A stretch of 17,782 nucleotides of DNA from JBFLYZ01 sp040756415 (lineage in GTDB: Bacteria > Bacteroidota > Bacteroidia > JADZBD01): assembly GCA_040756415.1 (NCBI GenBank), contig JBFLYZ010000068.1, forward strand, positions 1 through 17,782, read 5' to 3'. Position 1 is the stretch's first letter. Each line of letters starts with the position of its first letter. The notes under the pieces were generated by a model. It was given only the letters and a program-made list of their open reading frames with translations. It was not told the origin of the DNA and did no database searches. Both the position numbers and the translations under genes were made by a program. Positions 8,601 to 16,094 of this stretch are shown in pieces.

Positions 8601-9110
8601 TCAAAAAGCAATACCGAAGGCCAGGCCGAACCATAGCTGAAATTTCTGACGGCCCGCATCATAATAATCGCGGTAAAGGAAAGGGGTGAAGCCGAAGCGG
8701 GCGAAGCAATTCCGGCTGTTAAATATGCGGTGCCTGCGCAGGCCAGCGCGGAAAAAGATCGCTTCTTCGTAGTCCGTAACGGCCAGCACCACGGTATCCT
8801 TTGCGTAAATGCTGTTGCCCAGCAATGCCGTATAGCCTGCGCCCAGCTCGAAATTGTTGCGCCCCGTGCCGATGATGAGGCTGACCTCGGCCGGAATCAC
8901 GAAACGGGTGCCGGGGCTGTAATCCGAGTTGAGCGTACCCAAGCCTATGCGCAGGCTCCAGCAGGCGGAGCTGTCGCGTGTGGCGATCAGTCGTTCGTAA
9001 TTGACAGAATAGAGCACTCCATTGCCGACCCCTTCAAGGGAAAAGGTGTTTTTGCCCGATTGGGAAAAGGCGGATACGCTGATAAGGCAAAACAGGAAGA
9101 ATCGGCTCAT
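8601..9110 (-). CDS. Exported hypothetical protein, likely small outer-membrane barrel
   Basis: I do not recognise a named family for this 169-residue protein. The N-terminus MSRFFLFCLISVSAFSQSGK is a clear signal peptide, with a cut expected around residue 16. The mature part alternates short hydrophobic and polar stretches (NFELGAGYTALLG, NCFARFGFTPFLYRDYY). It ends in FGLAFGIAF, with an aromatic C-terminal residue as in outer-membrane beta-barrels. At about 150 mature residues it could form a barrel of roughly eight strands. It lies upstream of der on the same strand, and its start region faces the CotH-like gene across a 142-base divergent gap. The function is unknown; assignment to the outer membrane is inference from composition. 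Confidence 0.75.
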   Translation of the reverse strand: MSRFFLFCLISVSAFSQSGKNTFSLEGVGNGVLYSVNYERLIATRDSSACWSLRIGLGTLNSDYSPGTRFVIPAEVSLIIGTGRNNFELGAGYTALLGNSIYAKDTVVLAVTDYEEAIFFRAGLRRHRIFNSRNCFARFGFTPFLYRDYYDAGRQKFQLWFGLAFGIAF

Positions 9111-9185
9111 TGAAGAACTAAAGTAATGAAAAGCCGGGATGTCATTGCGCTTGCCCTTGACTATCAGCGTTTGCGGGCTTTTATG

Positions 9186-9193
9186 TACATTTG
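9186..9193 (+). promoter_or_regulatory. -7 promoter element TACATTTG for the CotH-like gene
   Basis: This is an exact match to TAnnTTTG, 59 bases before the ATG at 9253, implying an untranslated leader of about 50 bases. A well-spaced -33 TTTG is not seen; the nearest TTTG (9170-9173) is only 12 bases upstream. Confidence 0.45.
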
Positions 9194-9214
9194 CTTGACA
9201 AAGAATTAAACCTC

Positions 9215-9230
9215 CCCCGGCTTTCCGGGG
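9215..9230 (+). promoter_or_regulatory. GC-rich hairpin in the leader of the CotH-like gene
   Basis: CCCCGG at 9215-9220 and CCGGGG at 9225-9230 form a 6-bp all-GC stem with a CTTT loop, 22 bases before the start codon and downstream of the -7 element. It has no T-tract, so it is not a terminator. It could stabilise the message or affect initiation. Confidence 0.4.
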
Positions 9231-9252
9231 TCAAAGCGACCATCGAAGCAGA

Positions 9253-10923
9253 ATGAGAGTATATTCCCTCCTCCTCGTATTTCACCTGGTAATTGGCGCC
9301 CGCCTCAGCGCGCAGGGCAATCTGCCCTATTTTGAAAATAACTTCAGGCAGTCGGAGATGAGGCAATACGCCCCCGACAATGCCCTGATCCAGGCCATAC
9401 CTTTCGACAGCTCCACGCTTCCCATCGTATACATAAAAACCAACTGGCAGTTTATTCCTGACGAGCCCAAGATCATGGCCGATATGTGGATCATCGATAA
9501 CGGCTACAACCAGGTCAACCATGTGAATGACCCGGCAACGGATTACAACGGCAAGATAGGCATCGAGCGCAGGGGCAATATCTCCCAGCTCTGGCCGCAG
9601 AAGAACTACAGCGTGGAAACCCGCACGGCCGACAGCCTTCCGCTTGACACCTTCGTGCTGGGCATGCCGCAGGATAACGACTGGGTGCTGTACGGCCCTT
9701 ACGATGACCGCACCCTGATGAAGAACGTAATGACCTACGAGCTGGCCCGCCAGATGGGCTATTGGGCACCGCGCTGCAGGTATGTGGAGCTGGTCATCAA
9801 CACCTGGGGCTGGCCCGAGTACAAAGGGGTGTATGTGATGATGGAAAAAATAAAACGGGATAACAACCGGGTGGATATCGCCAAGCTGGATTATGATGAC
9901 AACGCGGGCGACAGCCTTACGGGCGGATACATCATCGCCATCGACAGCAATTTCTGGAGCGGGGAGCTGGGCTTCAATTCCACGCAGCCCCAGGGGCTCT
10001 GGTTCTCGTACAAGTACCCCGATGGCGACACCATCACCCCGCAGCAGGAGGCCTATATAAAAGCGTATATCGACAGCTTCGAGCTCAGCCTGCTGCAGCC
10101 CAATTTCCAGGACCTGCAGAACGGTTTCAGAAAGTTCTGCTACGAGCATACTTTCCAGGATTATTTCATTTTCCAGGAGCTGAGCAAGAACATCGATGCT
10201 TTCAAGCGGAGCAATTATTTCTATAAGGACAAGCACAGCAAGGGCGGCAAGCTGCATAATATGCCTTTCTGGGATTATAACAGCGCCTGGGGGATCACCG
10301 CCTGTGCCCTGGAGGAGGATACCGGCTGGGTGTATAATACCTGGTGCTGGCCCAGCATGGGGCCTATCCCTTTCTGGTATTCGCGCATGCTTCAGGACAG
10401 CATTTACCTGCGCGACCTGAAATGCCGCTGGATCACCTGGCGCAGCACGGTGCTGGATACCGCCAATATCTTCATTATCATCGACAGCCTGGCCGCTTAC
10501 CTGGCCGTACCCTCGCAAAGGCAGTATGCCCAGTATAATTTCAGCGAGACCTTTGCCGGGCAGGTCGATACGCTGAAAATGTTCATCCGCAAGCGCATCG
10601 CCTGGCTGGACGCGAACCTGCCGGGCAATTGCTGGAACCTGGGCCTGAGCGAAAACGCTTCGTTCGGGGATATGTTCTCGGTCTATCCGAACCCGGCAAG
10701 CGGTGAGGTATCGCTCAGCTTTTATCTGGGCAGCGAAAAAAAGCTGAAAATAGAGCTATACAATACACTCGGGGAAAAAGTAAAAACGCTGGGTGAGCAG
10801 GAATTCCAGGCGGGAAGCAATACGGTATCATTTGACATTAGCCGGATGCCACCGGGTGTTTATTTCATGCAGGTAAGCGATGGAGTTACTTCTTTCGGTA
10901 AAAAGCTGGTCATAGCGGATTGA
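9253..10923 (+). CDS. Secreted CotH-kinase-like protein with T9SS sorting domain
   Basis: The 556-residue product is predicted to be exported by Sec and then secreted or anchored by the type IX system. It starts with a signal peptide (MRVYSLLLVFHLVIGARLSAQG). The central part, about residues 50-450, resembles the CotH kinase family, named for the spore-coat kinase CotH. GVYVMMEKIKRD lies at 192-203 and FWDYNSAWG at 339-347. The C-terminal 80 residues are a type A T9SS sorting domain, starting at YPNP (478-481), with YNTLGEKVKTL and MPPGVYFMQV and ending KKLVIAD. In CotH-like proteins the second motif usually ends in aspartate (WDFD/WDYD); here it is WDYN, so kinase activity is uncertain. Some members bind or modify surface or polysaccharide structures. 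The stop lies 11 bases from the stop of era, which converges on it. Confidence 0.9.
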   Translation: MRVYSLLLVFHLVIGARLSAQGNLPYFENNFRQSEMRQYAPDNALIQAIPFDSSTLPIVYIKTNWQFIPDEPKIMADMWIIDNGYNQVNHVNDPATDYNGKIGIERRGNISQLWPQKNYSVETRTADSLPLDTFVLGMPQDNDWVLYGPYDDRTLMKNVMTYELARQMGYWAPRCRYVELVINTWGWPEYKGVYVMMEKIKRDNNRVDIAKLDYDDNAGDSLTGGYIIAIDSNFWSGELGFNSTQPQGLWFSYKYPDGDTITPQQEAYIKAYIDSFELSLLQPNFQDLQNGFRKFCYEHTFQDYFIFQELSKNIDAFKRSNYFYKDKHSKGGKLHNMPFWDYNSAWGITACALEEDTGWVYNTWCWPSMGPIPFWYSRMLQDSIYLRDLKCRWITWRSTVLDTANIFIIIDSLAAYLAVPSQRQYAQYNFSETFAGQVDTLKMFIRKRIAWLDANLPGNCWNLGLSENASFGDMFSVYPNPASGEVSLSFYLGSEKKLKIELYNTLGEKVKTLGEQEFQAGSNTVSFDISRMPPGVYFMQVSDGVTSFGKKLVIAD

Positions 10924-10934
10924 CCCCATCTGCC

Positions 10935-11813
10935 TCAGTACCCGAGGTGCTTTAGTTTCCCTTCGTTATTTCTCCAGTCCTTATCTACTTTCACAAACAA
11001 TTCAAGGAAGACCTTTTTGCCGGTAAACTCTTCTATGTCTTTCCGGGCCTCCGTTCCCAGCTTTTTGATGCCGCTTCCCTGGTTGCCTATGATAATGGCT
11101 TTCTGCGATTCGCGCTCCACGATGATGACCGCGCGTATCCTGTCCAGCTTTTCGCCTTCCTGGTACTCTTCAATGATCACTTCGGAAGAGTAGGGGATCT
11201 CCTGCTCGTAGAACAGGAATATCTTCTCGCGCACGATCTCCGATACGAAAAAGCGCAGGGTGCGGTTGCTGAGCTCGCTTTTGTCAAAGTAGGGCGGATG
11301 CTCGGGCAGGGAGTTCATGATCAGGCCGAAGACCCGGTCTATATTCTTCCGCTTCAGCGCTGAAACAGGCACGATCTCCGCGCTGGGCAGCTCTTTTTGC
11401 CAGTGCTGTGCAGCGGCCATCTGCCTGGGCGTATCCGCCAGGTCGGTTTTGTTCAGCACCACGATAACGGGGGTTTTGCTTTTTTTTATCCGCTCTATCG
11501 CTTTTTGCTCTATCGGCTTTTTGTCAGCCAGGTCCACCACCAGCAGGAAGATGTCCGCATCGCCCAGGGCCTCGTTCACGAAGCTCATCATGCTCTGGTG
11601 CAGCTTATAGGCTGGATTGCTTACTATGCCCGGAGTATCGGAATACACGATCTGGAAATCATCGCTGTTGGCTATTCCCATGATGCGGTGCCGGGTGGTC
11701 TGGGCCTTATAGGTGATGATGCTGAGCTTTTCGCCCAACAGGGCGTTCATGAGGGTGCTTTTGCCCGCGTTGGGGTTGCCGATGATATTGACGAAACCTG
11801 CCTTGTGCGCCAT
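10935..11813 (-). CDS. era: Ribosome-assembly GTPase Era
   Basis: Era is an essential GTPase that binds the 3' end of 16S rRNA and checks 30S maturation. The 292-residue protein has its P-loop GNPNAGKST at 12-20, switch threonines in TTRHR at 39-43, DTPG at 59-62 and NKTD at 121-124. A C-terminal KH domain has the GxxG loop in IIGNQGSGIKKLG (241-253). The length is normal. The ATG at 11813 is the natural start (MAHKAGFVNIIG). It follows the second dnaE on the same strand with only 24 bases between, so it may be read from the mutagenesis operon. A -7-like element in the gap could provide a separate, nearly leaderless transcript. Confidence 0.97.
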   Translation of the reverse strand: MAHKAGFVNIIGNPNAGKSTLMNALLGEKLSIITYKAQTTRHRIMGIANSDDFQIVYSDTPGIVSNPAYKLHQSMMSFVNEALGDADIFLLVVDLADKKPIEQKAIERIKKSKTPVIVVLNKTDLADTPRQMAAAQHWQKELPSAEIVPVSALKRKNIDRVFGLIMNSLPEHPPYFDKSELSNRTLRFFVSEIVREKIFLFYEQEIPYSSEVIIEEYQEGEKLDRIRAVIIVERESQKAIIIGNQGSGIKKLGTEARKDIEEFTGKKVFLELFVKVDKDWRNNEGKLKHLGY

Positions 11814-11821
11814 GGTGGCTG

Positions 11822-11829
11822 CAAATGTA
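11822..11829 (-). promoter_or_regulatory. Possible era promoter -7 element TACATTTG
   Basis: The minus strand carries an exact TAnnTTTG match in the 24-base gap between the second dnaE stop and the era ATG, eight bases before the start codon. No TTG lies at the best -33 distance; TTG at 11857-11855 (spacer 25) and at 11845-11843 (spacer 13) are off. If real, era has its own near-leaderless transcript. Confidence 0.35.
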
Positions 11830-11837
11830 GGCTTTCT

Positions 11838-14819
11838 TCAGGCAACGGGCGCGGCAATGGCCTTTTCCCTGTCGATCACCGGCAGCCGCTTCATGCGGTC
11901 CACTTCGAGCGTAACGAAGCCGTATTCTTCGGTCACTTTGCCGGTAAGGAGGTAGCAGCCCGGCCCGGTGAAAGGGAAGGCTTTTGCCGAGGGAGGAAAA
12001 TGCACGGTATCGATCCAGTCGCCCGCCTGGTCGATGAAAGTGCCGAAGTGCATGCGGTCGCCCCTGATCGTGCTGGTATGCTTGATGGCGACCAGGTAGC
12101 CGGCAATGCTCACCGTTCTGCCTGCGTGATCATGCAGTTGCCGCGCGGTGAGCGAAGAAGGCGGCTTGTCCTGCAGCAATTCGAAAGGCGAGCAGAGCGG
12201 GAAGCCCAGCAGCTCGATATCGTCAAAGGCGTCATCCAGGCTGAAATGGGTGAGCGGGGGCAGTGTCCAGCTCTTTCGTTCCACCTCGAACAATTCTGAC
12301 CGGTGTTCCTTCTTCACGGCCGGCCGCAGGAGGGTGTGGATATTCCACAGCAGCTCCTTTTTGTTTTTTCCCGTGAAGGAAAAGGCTCCAGCGCGCACCA
12401 GCAGGCGGAGCTGCTCGAGTGCGATGGGTACGCGCTTGCAGAATTCATAGGTATCGGCATAGGGGCCGTTCCTGTCCCGTTCGCGCAGTATGTTCAGCAT
12501 GGTTTCTTCCTCCAGCCCGCTGATCATGGCCAGGCCCAGGTAAATATCTTTTCCTTTTATCGTGCAGTGGGCATCGCTGGCGTTCAGGCAGGGGCGGATG
12601 ATAGTGGCCCCGTGCAGCCGGGCCTCGTGCACATACAGCTCTTTCCGGTAAAAGCCACCCCCGTTGTTGAGCGTGGCCACCATGTATTCAAGGGGATAAT
12701 ACGCTTTGAGGTAAAGGGCCTGGTAGCTTTCCACGGCATAGCTGGCCGAGTGGCCTTTGGAAAAAGCGAAATTGGCAAAGCTCTCGATCTGGGTCCAGAT
12801 ATCCTGTATCAGTTTTTCATTATGGCCTTTTGCGCGGCAGTTGGCGAAGAACTTATCGCGCACGCGCCAGAATTCGTTGCGCTCCCTGAACTTCCACGAC
12901 ATGCCCCTGCGCAGGTAATCGGCATCGGCCAGGCTGAGCCCGGCAAAGATATGCGCCACCCTGATCACATCTTCCTGGTACACCATCACTCCATAGGTTT
13001 CCTGCAGCAGGTCGTAGAGCTCGGGCAGTTGGGCGCGGGCCTTTTCCCTGAGCTCTTTTTCGCGGAAACGCACGATGTACTCGCGCATCATGCCGCTTTT
13101 GGCCACGCCCGGCCGTATGATGGAGCTGGCCGCCACCAGGTCCAGGTAGTTCTCGGCCCTCAGCTTGGCCAGCAGCATGCGCATGGCGGGCGATTCCACG
13201 TAAAAGCAGCCTATGGCTTTGGCTTCGCGCAAAAGGGATCTGACCTTTTTATCCTCAAAAAAATCATCCACTTTGTGAATGTCCACATCGCGCCCCGTAT
13301 TCTCTTTCACGATGCTCAGCGCATCCTTGATCTTTCCCAGCCCGCGCTGGCTCAGGATATCGAACTTGAACAGCCCGATGTCCTCGGCCTCCAGCATGCT
13401 GAACTGCGTGGCGGGAAAGCCTTTGGGCGGGTGGCTCAGGGCGGTATAGGCGGTAATGGGCTCCTGCGAGATGATGATGCCGCTGGAATGAACGCTCAGG
13501 TGGTTGGGAAAGCCGTGTATCAGCCTGCTGTAGTTCAGCACCAGCCTGCCCATCTCATCAATATCGGGGTAGCGCTCGGCATCCTGCAGGCGTTCGATCT
13601 CAGCGGGCGGCAGGCCGAACACCTTCCCCAGCTCGCGTATTACGGCATCGTGCCTGAAGGTGTTGTAAGAGCCCAGCAGGGCGGTGCGCTGGCAGGGCCT
13701 GCTCTTCTTGTTGAACTCGCTGAAAATATAGCGCGTAATGTCCTCGCGGTCGGTCCAGGAAAAATCGATATCGAAATCGGGCGCGTTATGCCTGTACAGG
13801 TTGATGAAGCGCTCGAAATAGAGATCGAGCCGGATGGGATCCACATCGGTGATGCGCAGCAGGTAGGCGATGATGCTGTTGGCCCCGCTGCCCCGGCCTA
13901 CATAATAATAGTTCTTATGGCGCGCGTAGTTCACGATATCCCAGTTAATGAGGAAATAAGAGGCGAAATTGCGCTGGCCGATCACGTCCAGCTCTTTTTC
14001 TATGCGTTCGAGCACATCCTGCGAGGGATGGCTGTAGCGATAGGCCAGGTTATTCAGGCATTCGCTGCGGAGCAGCTCCATATCGTTCCGGGGGCTGTCG
14101 GTATAGCACTTCAGGTTCTTGTTCGCCAGCTTGCCGTATTCGAACCGGATCCCGCAATCGGCCAGCAGGCGCTCGGTATTCTGAATGATGCCCGGCCAGC
14201 CGGAATAAGCGCGGTACAATTCATCGCGGTGCAAAAGCGTTTCGGCCATCGTCCCCTGTTCGGCCGGGGCCAGCTTGCTGAGCAGGGTGTTCTTATCGAT
14301 GGCCCTCAGCAGGCGGTGGGCATTATACTGGCGTTTTCCTGCAAAGCTCACCGTTTGCAGGGCCACCAGCTTATGGGTTAGCTTGCATGCGGGCAGAAAG
14401 GGCAGGGAAGGAAGATCTTTTATAGCCACACCGATGAACTCGTTCTCGCGCAGGGTCCATCCTTTATATGCGCTCAACGGGTAAACGATATAGGCATGCC
14501 GGAACGCGGGTGCGATGGCGTCAAAATCCTTTCTGTCATGCAGGTGCAGTGAAAGATGCTCGTTCAGCTCGCGGAAACCCTCATTGTTGCGGGCTATTCC
14601 CACGTACTGCTGCTTTACGCCATTGCGGAAATCTATCCCTACCCGGGCTGTAAAGCCGTACTGCCCGGCCTGGCGTATGGCATCGAGGCAGGCGGAGGTG
14701 TTGTTGATATCGGTAAGCACGAAGGAGTCGTAGCCCTGGCGCTTCACTTCGCTCAGCAGCTCTTCCACCGGCATCGTGCCGTAGCAGAAGCTGAACCAGG
14801 TATGGCAGTTGAGCAGCAT
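11838..14819 (-). CDS. Second DNA polymerase III alpha subunit, DnaE2/ImuC-like, probably error-prone
   Basis: This C-family polymerase of 993 residues is shorter than the replicative DnaE at 954-4544. The polymerase triad is kept: D350 and D352 in PDFDIDF, and D487 in KFDILSQRGL. The PHP domain has lost its metal ligands. The H-x-H pair is N4-C5-H6, TDHG has become TDIN (36-39), and the later NDSH motif is not recognisable, so proofreading by this domain is unlikely. A helix-hairpin-helix segment lies near 759-787, a degenerate clamp-like RSELF at 840-844, and an OB-fold at about 900-977. It lacks the C-terminal tau-binding extension. Its ATG overlaps the dinB TGA by one base (TGATG), indicating translational coupling. 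By position it is the lesion-bypass partner of Pol IV under the S24 repressor. An alternative reading is a PolC-independent backup polymerase, but the context favours mutagenesis. Confidence 0.93.
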   Translation of the reverse strand: MLLNCHTWFSFCYGTMPVEELLSEVKRQGYDSFVLTDINNTSACLDAIRQAGQYGFTARVGIDFRNGVKQQYVGIARNNEGFRELNEHLSLHLHDRKDFDAIAPAFRHAYIVYPLSAYKGWTLRENEFIGVAIKDLPSLPFLPACKLTHKLVALQTVSFAGKRQYNAHRLLRAIDKNTLLSKLAPAEQGTMAETLLHRDELYRAYSGWPGIIQNTERLLADCGIRFEYGKLANKNLKCYTDSPRNDMELLRSECLNNLAYRYSHPSQDVLERIEKELDVIGQRNFASYFLINWDIVNYARHKNYYYVGRGSGANSIIAYLLRITDVDPIRLDLYFERFINLYRHNAPDFDIDFSWTDREDITRYIFSEFNKKSRPCQRTALLGSYNTFRHDAVIRELGKVFGLPPAEIERLQDAERYPDIDEMGRLVLNYSRLIHGFPNHLSVHSSGIIISQEPITAYTALSHPPKGFPATQFSMLEAEDIGLFKFDILSQRGLGKIKDALSIVKENTGRDVDIHKVDDFFEDKKVRSLLREAKAIGCFYVESPAMRMLLAKLRAENYLDLVAASSIIRPGVAKSGMMREYIVRFREKELREKARAQLPELYDLLQETYGVMVYQEDVIRVAHIFAGLSLADADYLRRGMSWKFRERNEFWRVRDKFFANCRAKGHNEKLIQDIWTQIESFANFAFSKGHSASYAVESYQALYLKAYYPLEYMVATLNNGGGFYRKELYVHEARLHGATIIRPCLNASDAHCTIKGKDIYLGLAMISGLEEETMLNILRERDRNGPYADTYEFCKRVPIALEQLRLLVRAGAFSFTGKNKKELLWNIHTLLRPAVKKEHRSELFEVERKSWTLPPLTHFSLDDAFDDIELLGFPLCSPFELLQDKPPSSLTARQLHDHAGRTVSIAGYLVAIKHTSTIRGDRMHFGTFIDQAGDWIDTVHFPPSAKAFPFTGPGCYLLTGKVTEEYGFVTLEVDRMKRLPVIDREKAIAAPVA

Positions 14820-16003
14820 CAGCCTCGTGTGCCGTTGAACGGGTTGAAATCCTGATGTTCGAAATCCACGCCCGCGGCCCTGGTCACGGCATCCCTGCCG
14901 AAGCGCCTGCGTATGCGGTCCATGGCCCGGTAGAGCTGTATCTGCTCAGCGCTTTCCTCGAATAAATGGTACTGGTAGCCGCCCTGTACCAGGTGGCTGA
15001 AGCGTATGCCGACCAGGCGGATGAGCATGCGTTTCTGGTAAAGTTTGTCGAACAGCTCTTTCACTTTTTCGATCAGCGTATGATCGAGCGAGGTGTAGGG
15101 CAGGTGCGATTGCACGGTATAGGTGTTGAAATCGGAGTAGCGTATCTTTACCGTAACGCAGGAGGTGAGCTTTTGTTCGCTGCGGAGCTGGAAGGCCAGC
15201 TTTTCGGCCATGCCCACCAGTATGCCTTTGAGGGCCTTCACATCGGTGGTGTCGCGCTCGAAAGTGCGCTCGGCAGAGATGGATTTTCGCTCGGAGTAGG
15301 GGATAATGGGCGAGTTGTCGATGCCGTTCGCCTTCTTCCATATGCTGCGCCCGTTCTCGCCCAGCACCCGTTCCATCAGCTCCATGGGCATTTGCTGCAC
15401 CGTATACACCCAGTCTATGCCCATGCTGCGCAGAAGAGCATAGGTTTTATCGCCCACCATGGGTATCTTTTTGATGGGCAGGGGGGCCAGGAAGCCTTTT
15501 TCGGTGCCGCTGGGTATTTCTTTTTGCCCGTTGGGCTTGGCCTCGCCCGTGCCGATCTTCGAAACGGTCTTATTGTTCGACAGCGCGAAGGATACCGGCA
15601 GCCCGGTTTCCTTATATATTTTCTGGCGCAGTTCGGTGGCCAGCTTGTAGCAGCCAAAAAAGCGGTCGGTGCCCGTGAGGTCGATGTAGAACTCATCCAC
15701 CGATGTTTTCTCATAGATCGGTACGCTTTCCCTGATGATCTCGGTCACGGTGTTCGAGTACTTGCTGTACTCGCTGGTATCCCCGCGCACGATGATGGCA
15801 TCGGGGCAGAGCTGCCGGGCCAGCTTCATGGGCATGGCCGAGTGGATCCCGAACTCGCGCGCCTCGTAGCTGCAGGAGGCCACCACGCCCCGGTCGCTGC
15901 TGCCGCCCACCAGCACGGGCTTGCCGCTGAGCCTGGGGTTGAGCAGGCGCTCGACCGATACGAAGAAGGTATCGAGGTCCATGTGGACGATGCTGCGGTC
16001 CAT
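14819..16003 (-). CDS. dinB: Y-family DNA polymerase IV (DinB)
   Basis: This low-fidelity translesion polymerase has 394 residues from the ATG at 16003. The first carboxylate is D9 in VHMDLD, and the second pair, D103 and E104, lies in SVDEFYID. The catalytic metal site is therefore complete, unlike the inactive ImuB of proteobacterial cassettes. FF at 13-14 is the steric-gate position. Helix-hairpin-helix DNA contacts follow at about 170-200 and the little-finger domain at about 240-340. QYHLF at 344-348 fits the beta-clamp motif, but it sits about 45 residues before the C-terminus rather than at the end. A TTG at 16027 would add eight residues (MTGPHTSP) that do not resemble the family, so ATG is preferred. 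It is the first gene of dinB-dnaE(-era), transcribed away from the S24 repressor, with operator-like repeats in the shared upstream region. Confidence 0.95.
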   Translation of the reverse strand: MDRSIVHMDLDTFFVSVERLLNPRLSGKPVLVGGSSDRGVVASCSYEAREFGIHSAMPMKLARQLCPDAIIVRGDTSEYSKYSNTVTEIIRESVPIYEKTSVDEFYIDLTGTDRFFGCYKLATELRQKIYKETGLPVSFALSNNKTVSKIGTGEAKPNGQKEIPSGTEKGFLAPLPIKKIPMVGDKTYALLRSMGIDWVYTVQQMPMELMERVLGENGRSIWKKANGIDNSPIIPYSERKSISAERTFERDTTDVKALKGILVGMAEKLAFQLRSEQKLTSCVTVKIRYSDFNTYTVQSHLPYTSLDHTLIEKVKELFDKLYQKRMLIRLVGIRFSHLVQGGYQYHLFEESAEQIQLYRAMDRIRRRFGRDAVTRAAGVDFEHQDFNPFNGTRG

Positions 16004-16044
16004 TGGAGATGTGTGCGGGCCGGTCAAAATATTTATTTATCTCT

Positions 16045-16070
16045 TGCTAAAATTACCAATAAATTTAGTA
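16045..16070. promoter_or_regulatory. Second, imperfect operator copy plus half-site
   Basis: 16054-16070 (TACCAATAAATTTAGTA) matches the perfect repeat at 16077-16093 at 12 of 17 positions, and its start lies 23 bases from that of the perfect site. A further exact half-site TGCTAAA lies at 16045-16051. This places putative repressor sites between the perfect operator and dinB. Binding is inference. Confidence 0.5.
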
Positions 16071-16076
16071 TATTTG
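16069..16076 (+). promoter_or_regulatory. -7 promoter element TATATTTG of the S24 repressor gene
   Basis: This is an exact TAnnTTTG match 18 bases before the ATG. A possible -33 TTG lies at 16044-16046 (spacer 22, slightly long). Transcription would start inside the perfect operator. The -33 position overlaps the upstream half-site and the -7 element touches the imperfect copy, as expected for autorepression. Confidence 0.6.
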
Positions 16077-16093
16077 TGCTAAATAATTTAGCA
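16077..16093. promoter_or_regulatory. Perfect 17-bp inverted-repeat operator for the S24 repressor
   Basis: TGCTAAAT and ATTTAGCA flank a single central A, giving a perfect 8+1+8 palindrome. It ends one base before the repressor ATG, occupying both the transcription-start region and the position of a ribosome-binding site. Its symmetry and place fit a dimeric helix-turn-helix repressor controlling itself and the divergent dinB-dnaE operon. Confidence 0.72.
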
Positions 16094-16094
16094 A

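Noticed and set aside
9181..10518. 445-codon minus-strand frame opposite the CotH-like gene
   Set aside because: The plus-strand gene has a signal peptide, CotH motifs and a T9SS tail; the minus frame has none.
10932..10949. Possible terminator hairpin between the CotH-like gene and era
   Set aside because: The stem is only four base pairs (CCTC/GAGG) with a seven-base loop and no clear T-run, and it overlaps the era coding end.
12303..14381. 692-codon open frame on the plus strand opposite the second dnaE
   Set aside because: It is a shadow of the real polymerase gene, with low-complexity composition and no domain signal.
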